The notes below the pieces were generated by a model, which was not told the origin of the DNA, did no database searches, and saw only the letters and a list, made by a program, of their open reading frames with translations. The translations under genes were made by a program, and so were the position numbers. A DNA stretch of 64,000 nt from Morchella semilibera (lineage: Eukaryota; Ascomycota; Pezizomycetes; Pezizales; Morchellaceae). Every line of letters begins with the position of its first letter. The stretch's first letter is position 1. Shown here one piece after another: positions 48,147 to 59,786 of the stretch. The stretch spans positions 2,254,001 through 2,318,000 of the forward strand of contig WBVU01000004.1 in the NCBI GenBank assembly GCA_009192285.1, read 5' to 3'.

Positions 48147-51100
48147 ACCGGTCTTGCCTTTTTTCGGTCTATTCCCTAGCCTATTTGAATAAGGCCTTTG
48201 GTGATAAAAAAAGAACATATCCACGTCTCCTTTACAATTGACTGCCTTTCATTTCATTTTTTGCGGTTAGTCCGGCCGGATGAAGCGGTAATTATGCTTT
48301 TCTCTCTCTTTTAAGTTTATGTCCACAAAGGAAACCGTGGTAATGATATGGATGATACATACACCTTGACGTAGACCTATAATAATCTCCTCGCTAGGAA
48401 TACCATCCGTAGAAAGAGGTTGGTAGCCTCTCAAAAGTAGGGGCATGTTTTAGCCCTCCCCGTGCTCCCGGATGGTACCCTCGGGGTATAACAATACCCC
48501 GGTGTTCGTCCCGGCCACGGGGGGACGGGATGAGACTATCGGACGAACTCATGGGCAGGTAAGCTTCTTTCCTGTGAAGAGAGGAACCAGCGGTTAAACT
48601 CAAGTCCGAGCTCCCTTCCTTCATTATAATCCATGGCCAGATATAATTGTAGGAATGTAGGCCGATTGATAGGCCGATTATTCACCCCTGGCCTAGATAG
48701 CTGTTCCATGGCCCCGGGGTTTGGAATGAGTGAAAGAAGATGCATGATTGATCAATTTCGAACACGAGGAGACAGGGAAAATATATCCCGTGGCACGGAG
48801 GATTAACGCCCACGGGACGTACACGTAAACCGATTAGAAAGATATATGGACTTGGTTTTTTGGGGGTTATTCTAAACACTCCGGGGATCGTATTCCAGTT
48901 TTCCGGGAAATCAAGACATCCCCTCGACCGGGATTGACCATAAGGAGAAGGTGTAACACATAGTAGTTGAGTACTTGTTAGGTTCGGTATGTGCTTTGTG
49001 GATTATTCTTGTTTCGTTTCATATTATGCACCTTTTCCTAAAAGAAAGGAAAAATAAAAATACCATCTTGGTCAGGAAAAATCAGCAGGGAAGTGTAATT
49101 GTGTTTTCAGATAGAAACCCGTGTCTGGCCCCAGTCGAACCATTCAACCGAGTAAATATAATAGGTTCCAGTCAAGGGTTAAAGATCTGACTTACCCTAC
49201 AAATCCTGTTATTTTATGGAAGAAGGAATAGGCTACTATCTCACCTTCCTGAATGTTTATGGATTACTCTATCAACTAGCCAGCGGTAAATGAGATATCG
49301 TAACCAAAAGCACCCCGAAATCTCCAACTTTCTGTGCCACCGGATCAACAAAGGTCTTCCCCTTTTTCATACAGGGCCGATCTATCTCCATGGCAGCGGT
49401 ATGGATTCCAAGGGTCTTAGGATTTATGGTAATTTCGATATAACCCAGAATTGGGTGTGGTGTTAGGGGACAACGTACGGGAAAAGAGAGGCCCCTTGGT
49501 CATCATCATATTTCGACGCTATAATCTCCGAAAGCACGCATATCAAGCAAAGGCCCAATGAGGCCCTCAAAGTCGTGAGGGTATAAAAGAATATGAAACA
49601 ACTACTGATGTAGAATATGCAGTCAGAATTCATGGTGTGGGGAAAGCCTTTACTGTGATGCGTGTACCTTTTTTTGGAAAAACTACCGACACATCCACCC
49701 ACAAACTTTCTGTTTATATGAATATATTCATTATTTCTCATCCTAATATCACCGGTTCAAGTTCGAGATCCCTATTCGCCGGAAATTTGGCGCAATTTAT
49801 CAGTTACTGATATGTATCGATCGATACTCAGGCAGGGCGGACGGACGGGATCGAAACGTATGTAAACATCAAACCCTTAAAGTTGTATGTAGTGTAGGCA
49901 ATGCATCTAGTTAGGTACGTGTCATCCCCTCAACACTCAAGGTTCATGGATGGCTTTGATCGAAGAATATTGCCCTACTAGACACAGACTCCAAGATTTT
50001 CTCTTGGTACCGTTGTTGGGTGTGCTAGGTTGTACGTGCTGCTGCTGCGTGTGTGACAACACGATGGTCTAGGCAACCATCGCAAGCTTTGTCGCGCAGT
50101 GCATGTGCCATTTCACTTGATCTTGGTATAAGCTACATGTAGTTAGTTATATCCTCTCTAAGGATTAGACAAGACGAACGACATGGGTAGCGAATTGTAA
50201 AATAAAGCTGTAATAACTGTATCTATCGTAACGAAACAACCCACGATCCGTCGGGACGTGGAGGGGAAAAAAAAACAACCAACTGAAGTGGCTTTCCACA
50301 GTTTTTGGGCTCATCCAATGATAAATGGGCGAAGACAATAAACGGTGGAATAAGGATCAAGTCTATTAATCCGGAAAGGGGAGACAACGTTAACTGTTAC
50401 ATACATACCGTAGCACTTCTCTCCGCACGTACGCTAGATCGCCCACGAAAGCCGATAACAACGGGCATGAAAAACAAGCTCCGCAAAACGTACCCCTGAA
50501 TTCAATGTGTCTCGTCTGCCGTCTGTCAGCATATTGGTGTTGTGTTGTTGTTGACATTGACTTTCCAGTTCCTCGAACAGTTTCTATTGTGGTCCTGGCT
50601 ATGCTTCTGAAACCTTGCCAGTCACGCCATGACGGATATCGATTCGCCCCTCTCGCGCAACAAAGAAACGTCGGGTCCAGGAAACAGATGCCCAGTCCCA
50701 GCACCACGGGACATGGGGGAAAAAAGCAAAAAATATCCTATGCAGGCGCTGAGGGCGCAGCAAACGCGGCCGCGGCCCCCCTGCTCGGTCCTCTATCAAA
50801 CGGGACTTACCATTTTCGAACAGACTCTCTTTTTTTTTGGTTATGCTTTTTTCTTTCCTTACCGTAGGTAATGTGATTGATAGATCCAAGTGACAATAGT
50901 CGTCAGGATCGGCGAAGACTTCGAATATCGCAAAAATAGTAGATGAGTAACGCTTAAACGTACCTATATAGGTATACATTTCTGTGGTAAAGCCAAGATT
51001 TCACGACAAGAGTTATATTTTTATTTCATGAAGAAATAAGGGCCGTAATACCCGCTAAGCATGCCTGTTGGGAAAATCAGTCCACCACTTATCCTAGGCC

Positions 51101-53331
51101 TGTGCACTTGGAATATCTACCCCACATGTATGTACCACCACTCGTCAACGTCCTGAAGATCTCAAAAATAGGAAAGAAGCTTCGGGGAGTGTGTCAGTAG
51201 ATAGTTATCTTTAGTTACTACGGCCAAAAGGCTTGTCTGGCGGGTCGAGAGTGCAACGGATAATCCTTTGAGGCGCATGTACCTACAGACCATTTTTTTT
51301 TTGTTAACTGTGTGAAATTGTGGCTTGCATATGATAGGGCAATACACATCGTTCGGCTCGCAAACGATAACTTAAATCAAGCGAGGAACACATGTGGTCT
51401 CCAACTCATGTATATTACTATTTTACCTGGCAAGGCTAAGTATAACCTGCCTTTGCGGGGGAGGCAGTGTAAGGCTTGATTCTTTCATAACAAGCGGGCA
51501 TTAACACGTTGAGTAAATAATTGGGTCGCCTATTTAGGATTTACTTAGTTAGGAGTGCAGCAGAAATCACACGTATGTATGTACTCTACTTGAGGATATG
51601 GCACAGATGCATACACGGTGGAGGCTCCTTTATCCAACTTGGGGTGTTTTTCTTCACTTGAGAGGGCCAACGGTTGTGTTGGACTGAGTGTACGGGTTTT
51701 GTACCTACGAGTTTTTCCGGTTGTAGCTACTGTAGTACAGTCATACCGGCGGTAGTACAGGCCAGGCCAATACCCTTGCTGTGCCTTTACGATTTGACTC
51801 TCCACGTCGGCGTCCCCTCGCTTATAGAGACAGCCAAGGGGAAGGAGGCAGGAGTTGAGAAGAATTTGAATTTGATAGAGCCCTACGCCTTCAAGCCACG
51901 AGCGCTCCCAGCGCCCAACTAAAAGGAAACCGACTGTAATAAGGAAACGCCTAATAATTGAAGGAGGCAAATTTGGTTCGGCAAGCAATCAACTTGAGGC
52001 GTTGATCCAGACCTCGGGTTGGTTCCTTCCCCCACCACAATAGAGTAATGGTTTCCGTCTATCAAGTGGCGCTCGACAGATTTGAATACCTGGTTCTGGT
52101 GGGCGTAGTAGTCTCCTGTCACTTGTTTGTTCCCGTGATTGAAGCCTCTTTTGCGACCACCTCACGATGCTCATTGGTGCAAGGGCTGACTTACTTCTGT
52201 GACATGCAGAAAGAAAGAGAGGGAACAGAGTTCGTCTGTGCTTCGTTACACCGCTCCAAATAGCGGGATTTTGATTCGACCACCCCCCCCCCCACACACA
52301 CACACACGCCCCAGCTAAACTCTTTTGTTAAAAATAGTAAAGGGTCTATCTACTCCTGGACACTGACCAATCAACAGTTGAGAATGGACAAGTATTAGAG
52401 CATATCAAACAGAGGGAGATGGAACTTTTTCCGACGTGTCGCGCGTATTTGCCGATTGAACAGAAGACCTTAACGCTAGAGGTTAAATCAATGAAGCCAG
52501 GTTTCTGATCATTAGAGAATTTGGATGGGACTTTATTCCGTCCTCTGGATACACATTTGTCAATTTCCAAGTATGATTGATAGGCGATGAGCCGGACATC
52601 CTAACTGGGGAAAACAAGTGCGTTCCAGTGTGTGAATTGCCTCTTTCGCAGATCAATTAATGATACGTGACGCTTTGGGAATTGGGAGATATCGGGAAGG
52701 GAGTGAAAGAGTGTGTGTGCTTCCAAGTACTCGTCTAATTATTACGGATTGGGAATGGGTGCTAAAATTCACCCGAACGTCATGGGCATATCATTTCGAG
52801 CACTCCTGGGAGTGAGTGTTAATTGCCTAGGTTTGTGAGTGTAAGTACCTAGTTTAGCATGTTATGTAGTAGAACACTGCTGCACAAGCTCAGTAATCGC
52901 ATGCGACTTTCGAGTTCGGGATGGGAATTTAGCTGTGCAGCATGGGAATACGCACAGTGATGTAAAGTGAGATTTCTTTCTTTTTACAATACCCGTCTAG
53001 TTGGCTTTATAGTGGTAAGGTATGCGCCTCACTTAAAGCGAGGCTGGTGAGCAAAGCCTCGGTGCTAAGTGTTGTTATCCATGTGGTCCCATCTAGGCGA
53101 ACAACCCTGCCCCAGGTCCAGAGATGCGGGGGTCACTGAACAGGGCGAAAGAAGAGTAGCTGGTAGGACCGCAGTATGCTATGCAAGATACAGTATGTTG
53201 GATTAGGACAGGTTGGGACTTTTTCGATTCCTTTTTGGACTACAGATTCGTGTTTCATGGGATTGGAAAGTACACATTAGGGTACATATTTCTCTGACGA
53301 GACGATGGATTGCTGATAGGTGTCGATTCTG

Positions 53332-53415
53332 TGGTGATGATGATGATGGAGGGGGGGTGTGTATTGCTGGTGATATGATGATGCTGATGATGATGTTGAA
53401 GATGATTGTAGATGA
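53332..53415 (+). repeat. GAT/TGA trinucleotide-rich tract
   Basis: Interrupted GATGATGAT runs over about 80 bases, with a G7 interruption. No gene is associated. Confidence 0.75.
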
Positions 53416-54635
53416 TGAGTTGTGATTGATGGGAATTGAGATTATTGGAGGGATAAATTAATTGCAAGGGATTGATTGAGAAATCGGTTTTTGAGAAAGG
53501 AAAGATGTGGACAAACCACTTTGAACTCCACCCCCCATGGTGGACCTGCAACTAGTTGTACGGGGGACTGGTGCCTAGCTCCATCAGCCCTGCCAACAGC
53601 GAGTCCTTGACCCAGGAAGCAGCACCACCACCACCACTACTACCTACCACACCGTTCACCCTGAGCACCCTTCCCTCCCATGTCTCACCACTGCCCACCA
53701 CCACCCACGATACATGTACATACACACAGACACAGACACAGACACAGACAGGCATGCTGCGGGGGGGGGGGGGGGTGAAAGTCAGACAGCTCGCACTCCT
53801 ACTATGGCGAGGTGGAGGGAAAGGAAAAATAATTAAAAAAAAAAAAAAAAAGCCAATCTTGTCCAAGTTTATGTCATGCAGCGAACCAATCACCCACCGG
53901 CCGGGATGAGTACAGAAACGAGGGCCGTCCCATAGAACGATCCATCCACACTCATAGCCCCCATCCCATATTTAAGAAGCCGCAGCATCTCTCACTCACA
54001 CGTCTTTGCCCGAGAGTCCGTCTTACAAAAAGACACGAAGATCTCCATTCAATCTTTCTCACCCCAGCCCTACAGAGTTCCCGGTTCAGACTCATATACA
54101 TAGGTAGATAATCCGCCATCTTCGACAGCAAGGCATATAACAAGGCATTCAGCCATCCTCAACAAAAGCTTTCTCTTCTATACCCAATATTCGAGTCTGC
54201 CTCGTCCATATAATTATCATCCTCCCCACCAAAGAGTTTCTCTATTCTCGTGTCTACCCCCAATCCTTCTAGAAACCTTAGGATACAATCGAGCGGCAAA
54301 TCTCGTGAGATCTTCAAAGGTGCGTTTAAGGGAATCACAGATCTTGTTTCCATCTTCCCAAACTCTCGGGTCCTCTAGCGTCATGTCTCTCTTGAAATGT
54401 CACAACTTTTCAGCTGGTTTCGAGTTTCGCTTCCATTATCGTAAACCTCGGTTGTCAGCCTGTTCGACTGGCAACTGAGGAGCGATTATCACATTTATTG
54501 TCTATCAAGCTCTAAAGCTAACCACATGAAACGGTTATTAGGTGAGCGAGAAAAACAAGCATAGTTCAGCTTGTCTCTCCTCAGCTCAGTTATCACCCCC
54601 CTCGCATCAATAGTAGCACTACATATTACGCAACA

Positions 54636-56540
54636 ATGGCAGCCTCCCAGTCATTACCTGCCTCTTCAATAGCCCCTAGTATGAAGCCGGAGGCCTTGAC
54701 AGACTTTGTATTATTTGAGGAAAGCGACTCTATATATTTCGACTCTCGGCAGTTTATTCACCAAAGCAACCCTCAATTCCACTCAGCACCCATCCACTCA
54801 GACAACTACGTTACATCATCATCGCGGGGTGGAGTGGTGGATTGGAGTGCATTGTTAGAGAACCAGACTGGTTTGGATAATAATTTAAGACAGCAGCAAC
54901 AGCAGGAGGCAGTCAGCAAGCCATTCTATCCCATGGACCTTCCACCAGCTACATCGTCTTCAACATTTGACAGCTACCCAGCCTACACCCAATACGGAAT
55001 CTCAGAAAGCTTCACAGATGAGATGCCACCAGCCCCAGGCGTACTGGTCCACCCTCCAACATTCCCCTATCCATCCAATATTCCTCAAGACGAGTACAGA
55101 CAAAGTCCATTCCCTTCCCCGGTCACATCAGCCGGTGGATGGGATGCCCACTCCTCAGTTACAAGTGCGATCTCCGGATCTGAGGCTGGCAGCAACTCAC
55201 CTTACCTCAATGACGACGTCCTGTACACTACTCAGTATCCAACTGGTACGTGCTTCACCCAACTTCCTGTTACCTCTTTGGGGCAGTTGTTAACGAATGC
55301 GTCAGCAACAGGAAGCGTCGACCCTTCGCTCATCAGCATCCCCTCGCCAAACCAAGTGAACGATGATGCCCCGGTATCCGCCTCATCGCATGGGTCGCCT
55401 GGTTGGCAATCGGCACCATCCCCAACTTCTAACCCCGCATCTCCAGTATTCAGCAAACCACCAAGGTCGGCTGGATCCGTTGGCCGCCTGTCGCCTTACC
55501 CAGCACGTGAGCGCCCGGCTCCTTACCCAACAAGGAGACCATCGGTTTCGTCCCAGGGCTCTCGCAGGTCCCATGGATCACCAGTTGGCTCTGGAAATTT
55601 GGAATGGTATGAGGACCCCAGTGGGGTTCAGGGTGAAATACTTGCAGGGCAGCAATTGCAGAGGGCTGCGAGTGCCGAGTCTCATCGTTCAAGGGGTGCC
55701 AGGGCACCAAGCAGCTCTGCCAGCGTCCCAAGCAGCCACAGTGGTGTGGGCTCATCAGGAAAGGATACAGTTTGCCCAGAGTGCAACAAGAGTTTTAGGG
55801 ATCTCAGAGCGCACCAGCTCACTCACCAGTTGGAGCGACCGGTAAAGTGCCCGATCGCAACATGTGAATACTCGAAAAAGGGATTCGCTAGAAAATATGA
55901 CTGTCAAAGACACACTTTGACACACTATAAGGGAACAATGGTTTGCGGATTCTGCCCTGGATCCGGATCGGCGGTAGAGAAGTCATTCAACCGTGCAGAT
56001 GTGTTTAAGCGCCACTTGATGTCTGTACACAATGTCGAGCAGACCCCTCCCAACGGCCGCAAGAAGATTGGATCCAAGCAAGGTTCTTTCACTGCGTCCC
56101 CCACGGAGGAAGACCGCTTTTCCGGCGCATACATTACAGGAAAGTGCAGTATCTGCTCGGTCACTTTTGCCACTGCTCAACAATTCTACGAACATTTGGA
56201 CGAGTGCGTACAGCTCAAGGTTGTCCAAGAGGAGCCCGCTGCAGCATTCAACGAGATGAACCTTGACTCGGTCAAGCTAGAAGATATGGAAGAGACCTCG
56301 GAAAAGGGGAAGCGCTTCAACAAAGATGAGGAGGAGGAAGAGGAGGAGGATGCTGAGGAAGAAGACGACCTTGCTGAGGAAGGTGAAGATGGTGCCGATG
56401 ACGGAAAGGATGAAACCTTTACCCCACCCGGCCGCAAGTCCACCGGCAAGCTTGGTCGCAATGGATCCAAGAGAGCTACTCGCGGAGGAGCAAAGAAGCC
56501 CGCTTCCGGGAACGGAAGCGGTGGGTCACGTCCGAGGTGA
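54636..56540 (+). CDS. C2H2 zinc-finger transcription factor, single exon
   Basis: A 634-residue, intronless nuclear protein, probably a transcription factor. Residues 1-370 are Ser/Pro-rich with a short Gln run near residue 87 and no fold that I can see. The fingers occupy about 378-530. Finger 1 is short (CPEC, then nine residues, then HQLTH, where twelve is usual). Finger 2 is C-x4-C-x15-H-x3-H. Finger 3 is C-x2-C-x19-H-x4-H and contains KSFNRADVFKRHL. Finger 4 is C-x2-C-x12-H-x3-C (CSICSVTF to EHLDEC), a C2HC form. A long Glu/Asp run follows (about residues 565-590), then a basic Gly/Lys/Arg tail. The finger arrangement is conserved among filamentous ascomycetes as I remember it, but I cannot attach a gene name. 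A long, T-rich 3' region with G runs follows the stop. Confidence 0.93.
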   Translation: MAASQSLPASSIAPSMKPEALTDFVLFEESDSIYFDSRQFIHQSNPQFHSAPIHSDNYVTSSSRGGVVDWSALLENQTGLDNNLRQQQQQEAVSKPFYPMDLPPATSSSTFDSYPAYTQYGISESFTDEMPPAPGVLVHPPTFPYPSNIPQDEYRQSPFPSPVTSAGGWDAHSSVTSAISGSEAGSNSPYLNDDVLYTTQYPTGTCFTQLPVTSLGQLLTNASATGSVDPSLISIPSPNQVNDDAPVSASSHGSPGWQSAPSPTSNPASPVFSKPPRSAGSVGRLSPYPARERPAPYPTRRPSVSSQGSRRSHGSPVGSGNLEWYEDPSGVQGEILAGQQLQRAASAESHRSRGARAPSSSASVPSSHSGVGSSGKDTVCPECNKSFRDLRAHQLTHQLERPVKCPIATCEYSKKGFARKYDCQRHTLTHYKGTMVCGFCPGSGSAVEKSFNRADVFKRHLMSVHNVEQTPPNGRKKIGSKQGSFTASPTEEDRFSGAYITGKCSICSVTFATAQQFYEHLDECVQLKVVQEEPAAAFNEMNLDSVKLEDMEETSEKGKRFNKDEEEEEEEDAEEEDDLAEEGEDGADDGKDETFTPPGRKSTGKLGRNGSKRATRGGAKKPASGNGSGGSRPR

Positions 56541-57905
56541 CAATCAACTCACTCCCGAGTAATCGGGGGTGGCTCCATTCAAAAGCCGGCCTCTCGCCCG
56601 CGCCCAAGGAAACGAAAGAACTTTCCAGCTGGGTGGGGGAGCGCGCCAGAGCAGATGGTGACAAAGCGAAGATGTCTCATGGTTTTCGATGGCCCGAAGT
56701 TGTTGTGCCGAGATGAGATGATGATGAGTACCGAGTGGGAAGTTAGAGCACCTCTTGGTGGGGACTCGTACGTCTCCGACCTTGACTTTTGGACTATGAG
56801 GCGCGCAGAGGCCTTTTTGGACGCCGCGCCCAGCAAGACCGCGCAATCTACAGAAGCAAGATAACACTACTATTTTTCTTTTCTTCCTTTTGTTTTGTCT
56901 CTCAATTTTTTCCTTTCTATGTTCATTATTTTGTACTAACTCATTTTATTTCCTTGTTTTTTTGTTTATTTTGGCGTTGCATTTTCCCTACGGTGTTATG
57001 TTTTCTGACGAGCGACGATACGATGGCTGGAAAGGGTCTTTTTTACTTATATTTGCAAGCCCACCCCAAAGCAAAATATATTTTTTCCTTTTATGACTTG
57101 GCATGAATTGGGATTTCTTTTTTTTATTAACGGGACGGTGTGTTTTTATCTTTTCCTTTTTTTTGTTGGGGGGGGGGGTTCTTCTTTTGTTTATTTACTT
57201 TACCTTCAGTCGAGCTGGAGGGGGGGGGGGGGTGGGATCACGGTTTTTCTTAGGAATACCATGTTAATTTTTTTTTTTGAAAGGAAAAAAGAAGAACATT
57301 TCGGCATATAATGCAAATGAAGGGGGGCGCTTTGAGGATTTTGGGTTTCCTAGTATCTTTGCTTTTTCTTTTTTTTTTTCCTTTTCCTTGAGTATCTATC
57401 TTGGCTGGGGGAACCTGAGAAGGGACATGGGGGACGGAGACTATCTAGATGAATTAAAGGGCAACCAGAGCCTTTTTTTTTTTTGGTCAATGCCAATGCC
57501 GTCCATCTGCACTCTGCACTTTTCTCATGTGTGAAAGCAGTCGATTGGGAGGGGGGGGGGACCTTAACACGTGTGCGTAACAGTAACAGTAGGGTACTAC
57601 TAATGTATGTATGTATGTAGGTATGTATGTATTCCACAGTTGTGAGCATGAGAATGACAAAAGAGGAAGGGGAAGGGGGAAGAGAAAAAGTAAAGAAAGT
57701 CGAATCATACTTATGGATGGATGGATGGCGTGAGCGTACAAGAATGCGAGTGACTGCAAGTGATCAATCTCTCACTCCACTCACTCGCTCACCTCGCTAG
57801 TCCGTATCGTAATCGTCATCATCATCATCGTCATGATCATCACGGTTTCAGGGGCGCCGCCATCTCGAAGTAAAACGTGTGTATACACACATGCAATTAA
57901 CCCTC

Positions 57906-57990
57906 TGTTGTGGTGGTTGTGGTTGTGGTGGTTGTGGTTGTGGGGTTGTGGTGGTGGTGGTTGTGGTGGTGGTGGTGGTGGTGGTGGTGG
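57906..57990 (+). repeat. TGG/TTG trinucleotide repeat
   Basis: About 28 units of GGT/TGT type in a row, non-coding. Confidence 0.9.
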
Positions 57991-58449
57991 GTAGGGATTA
58001 ATTAATCTCTTATTAATTTTATGCTGGTACTCGGTTACTTCCGCAAGTGGACGTAGTACTGCAATAGGATAAATTAAAGAATAAAAATAAAAATAAAAAT
58101 ATTAGATAAATAATACGGATATATGGAAATATAAATATAGATATCATAATTATAGATTCAAATAATAATATCAGGGAAAAGAGGGAGATGGACGGCGATA
58201 TTCAATTAATTAACTACTTAATTAAAGAAGAAGAACCTCGGCCCGACCCGCACCGGTGACGGGGTGACGGGTCCTTTTCTTCTTCTTCTTCTAATTCTTC
58301 TTCTAATTCTTTCTCCTTATTCCTTTTCCTGTCTTGATCTTCTCTACACACACTCTCTCTCATAAAGACCTATATAAAATACATATCACAACCTATAGAT
58401 CATAATTCGGATCATATCATATAATATCATATCATATCACATCTCATAT

Positions 58450-58543
58450 CACATCTCCACCTTTCAATTCCCCGCCTTTTCTACCCGCCTCACCACACCC
58501 ACCTGTAAATATTCCCCCCCCCCCCCTTTCCCCCCACCTTAAG
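58450..58543 (+). promoter_or_regulatory. Pyrimidine-rich leader of the AhpD-like gene
   Basis: An almost unbroken C/T-rich stretch with C13 at 58514-58526 runs up to the ATG at 58544. C/T-rich tracts are common at transcription starts of fungal genes without a TATA box. Confidence 0.45.
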
Positions 58544-59451
58544 ATGTCCCGCCCCGCCCTTGCAACCTACTCCCTTCTCCACAGCTTCCACCACAACCCC
58601 GCCCTACCAAAACATACGTTCTACTTCTTGGCCTCGGTCGCCTTCAGCATCCTCAACCGCCCCGACGAGATCCCGCGCATATGGCGCTACGCCCTCGAGA
58701 ACGTCGCCATCCGCGGCAGCGAGCGCGAGGAATACGTCAAGCGCGAACTGGCCGCCGGTGCGAGTGCGGGTACGAAGGGGGAAGAAGGTAGGGAGGAGAG
58801 CGCCCTCGTCATACATAGGAAGATCCGCGAGGCGCTGCTCAAGAGCGTGGTGATTGGGGGGCTGCCGGTGGTACGTATATATATACATGGCATATCCCCC
58901 CCCCCCGGGGCGGCGGTGGTCGTCCGCGGGGTGCGGCCTCGAGCCCGCATACCCCCCCAATCCCAACCCCTCTCTACTCTACCCCTACTAACACCGCGCG
59001 AACCATGTAGGCCATCAACGCTCTGGCGGCGCTCAAGGATGCCACTCCTAGGCACCTCCTCCTCGCACCCCCGGCCACCACCCGGCGCCCCTCATTGCAC
59101 TCGCCCCCCGCCCCGCTCGTCGCCCGCGGAAACGCCTTCTTCTCCACCCTCTACGGAAAGGTGACGGACCGGGTGATGGGCAGCATGACGCACAGCTACG
59201 ACGACCTCGGCGTCGTTGCCGAGCTCCTCTACGCACACGTCCTCAGCAACACGGAGGTTCTCGGTCCGCGTGACACGAGCCTCCTCGTTGTGGCGGGGCT
59301 CGTCCCGCAGGACGTGGACCCACAGCTGAGGGGCCATGTCAAGGGCGCCGTCACAAACGGCGCGACAGAGGAGCAGGTGGCGGCCGTCAGGCAGCTGGCG
59401 GAGGTTTGCTGTGGCGTGGCGGGCAGGAGCGTGCCCGGAGCGAAGCTCTAG
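58544..59451 (+). CDS. AhpD-like / carboxymuconolactone decarboxylase-family protein
   Basis: Exons 58544-58870 and 59011-59451 join in phase 0 across a 140-base GT-AG intron with a perfect TACTAAC branch site, giving 255 residues. It resembles fungal AhpD-like proteins of the carboxymuconolactone decarboxylase fold: an all-helical N-terminal part (ILNRPDEIPRIWRYAL, then a charged loop, then HRKIREALLKSVVIGGLPV), the ALAALKDATP motif at the exon junction, and a C-terminal helical repeat (DDLGVVAELLYAHVLSN, then TSLLVVAGLVPQDV, then GHVKGAVTNGATEEQVAAV). Bacterial AhpD proteins use a CxxC pair for peroxidase chemistry; here no CxxC is present and the only close cysteines are the adjacent pair in AEVCCGV near the end. 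The peroxidase role is therefore doubtful, and the reaction is unknown. There is no signal peptide. GC-rich codon use differs from the AT-rich flanks. Confidence 0.88.
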
Positions 59452-59693
59452 TGGGGGGGGGGGCGGCGGCGGCGGTGGGGGATTTGTATATATATATATA
59501 TATATATTTATAAAATCTAAGTAGGACTTTTTTTTTTTTATTGATGATTTTTTTCTAGAACCTAAAGTGTAGAGTTAAGCACGGGGTATCACTCGATGTG
59601 TGGCTACCGTGTGTGAGAGTGTACGGCCGGGTAAATGTGTGGCAACGTGCAGGGCTAGGGTGAAATTTTATAAAGTTACCCGGGTAGTCACCA
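59452..59693. other. Short spacer with low-complexity runs
   Basis: Directly after the AhpD-like stop come a G10 run, GGC repeats, a TA dinucleotide repeat (about 59488-59508) and a T run, likely part of that gene's 3' end. A TATA-like TTTTATAAAG at 59666-59675 lies about 20 bases before the tRNA. Confidence 0.6.
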
Positions 59694-59766
59694 GCTCTGG
59701 TAGCTCAGGGGTTAGAGCATGCGATTGCAGATCGCAGGGTCGATCGTTCAAATCGGTCTCAGAGCT
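59694..59766 (+). tRNA. tRNA-Cys(GCA)
   Basis: A complete cloverleaf without intron. The acceptor stem GCTCTGG pairs with TCAGAGC; the D arm is GCTC/GAGC; the anticodon stem TGCGA/TCGCA carries the loop TTGCAGA with anticodon GCA; the T arm is GATCG-TTCAAAT-CGGTC. The discriminator base at 59766 is T (U73), the identity base of cysteine tRNAs. A long T run follows as the RNA polymerase III terminator. Confidence 0.96.
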
Positions 59767-59786
59767 TTTTTTTTTTTTTTTTTTTT
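59766..59786 (+). terminator. RNA polymerase III T-run
   Basis: About 21 consecutive T bases start at the tRNA discriminator position. This is far longer than the four or five needed for polymerase III termination. Confidence 0.85.

Larger units (their letters stand above)
39764..54635. other. Gene desert, about 14.9 kb
   Basis: The longest spacer in the window; no gene supported. Contents are a nine-base tandem array (39770-39818), a hAT-like end (about 40213), foldback elements at 42419-42479 and 47826-47942, hairpins near 41221-41259, 41425-41449 and 48482-48503, and homopolymers (C12 at 46175, G15 at 53761). There are also CA/CAG repeats (46478-46550), a TGG repeat (48117-48146), GAT repeats (53332-53415) and ten TACATGTA palindromes, the last at 53711. 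A short minus-strand frame at 54217-54384 is discussed in the findings. Confidence 0.6.
56541..58543. other. Intergenic
   Basis: No further gene is supported. The first kilobase (T-rich, with G10-12 runs near 57168 and 57220) is probably the zinc-finger gene's 3' untranslated region and terminator area; a 69-codon frame at 56655 is not convincing. GTAT repeats lie at 57602-57631, a TGG/TTG repeat at 57906-57990 and AAAAT repeats at 58080-58102. From about 58260 the DNA becomes pyrimidine-rich and ends in C13 (58514-58526), only 17 bases before the next ATG. Confidence 0.6.

Noticed and set aside
50505-50867. Overlapping frames on both strands near 50.5-50.9 kb
   Set aside because: Mutual shadows without family resemblance; low-complexity ends.
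52985-53075. Possible decayed tRNA (TATAGTGGTAAGGTATG, GCCTC/GAGGC stem)
   Set aside because: The anticodon loop has the wrong size and the T arm is missing.
53556-53909. 117-codon Pro/Thr-rich frame
   Set aside because: Composition comes from CCA and CAGACA repeats, a G15 run and a long A run; no sign of a real protein.
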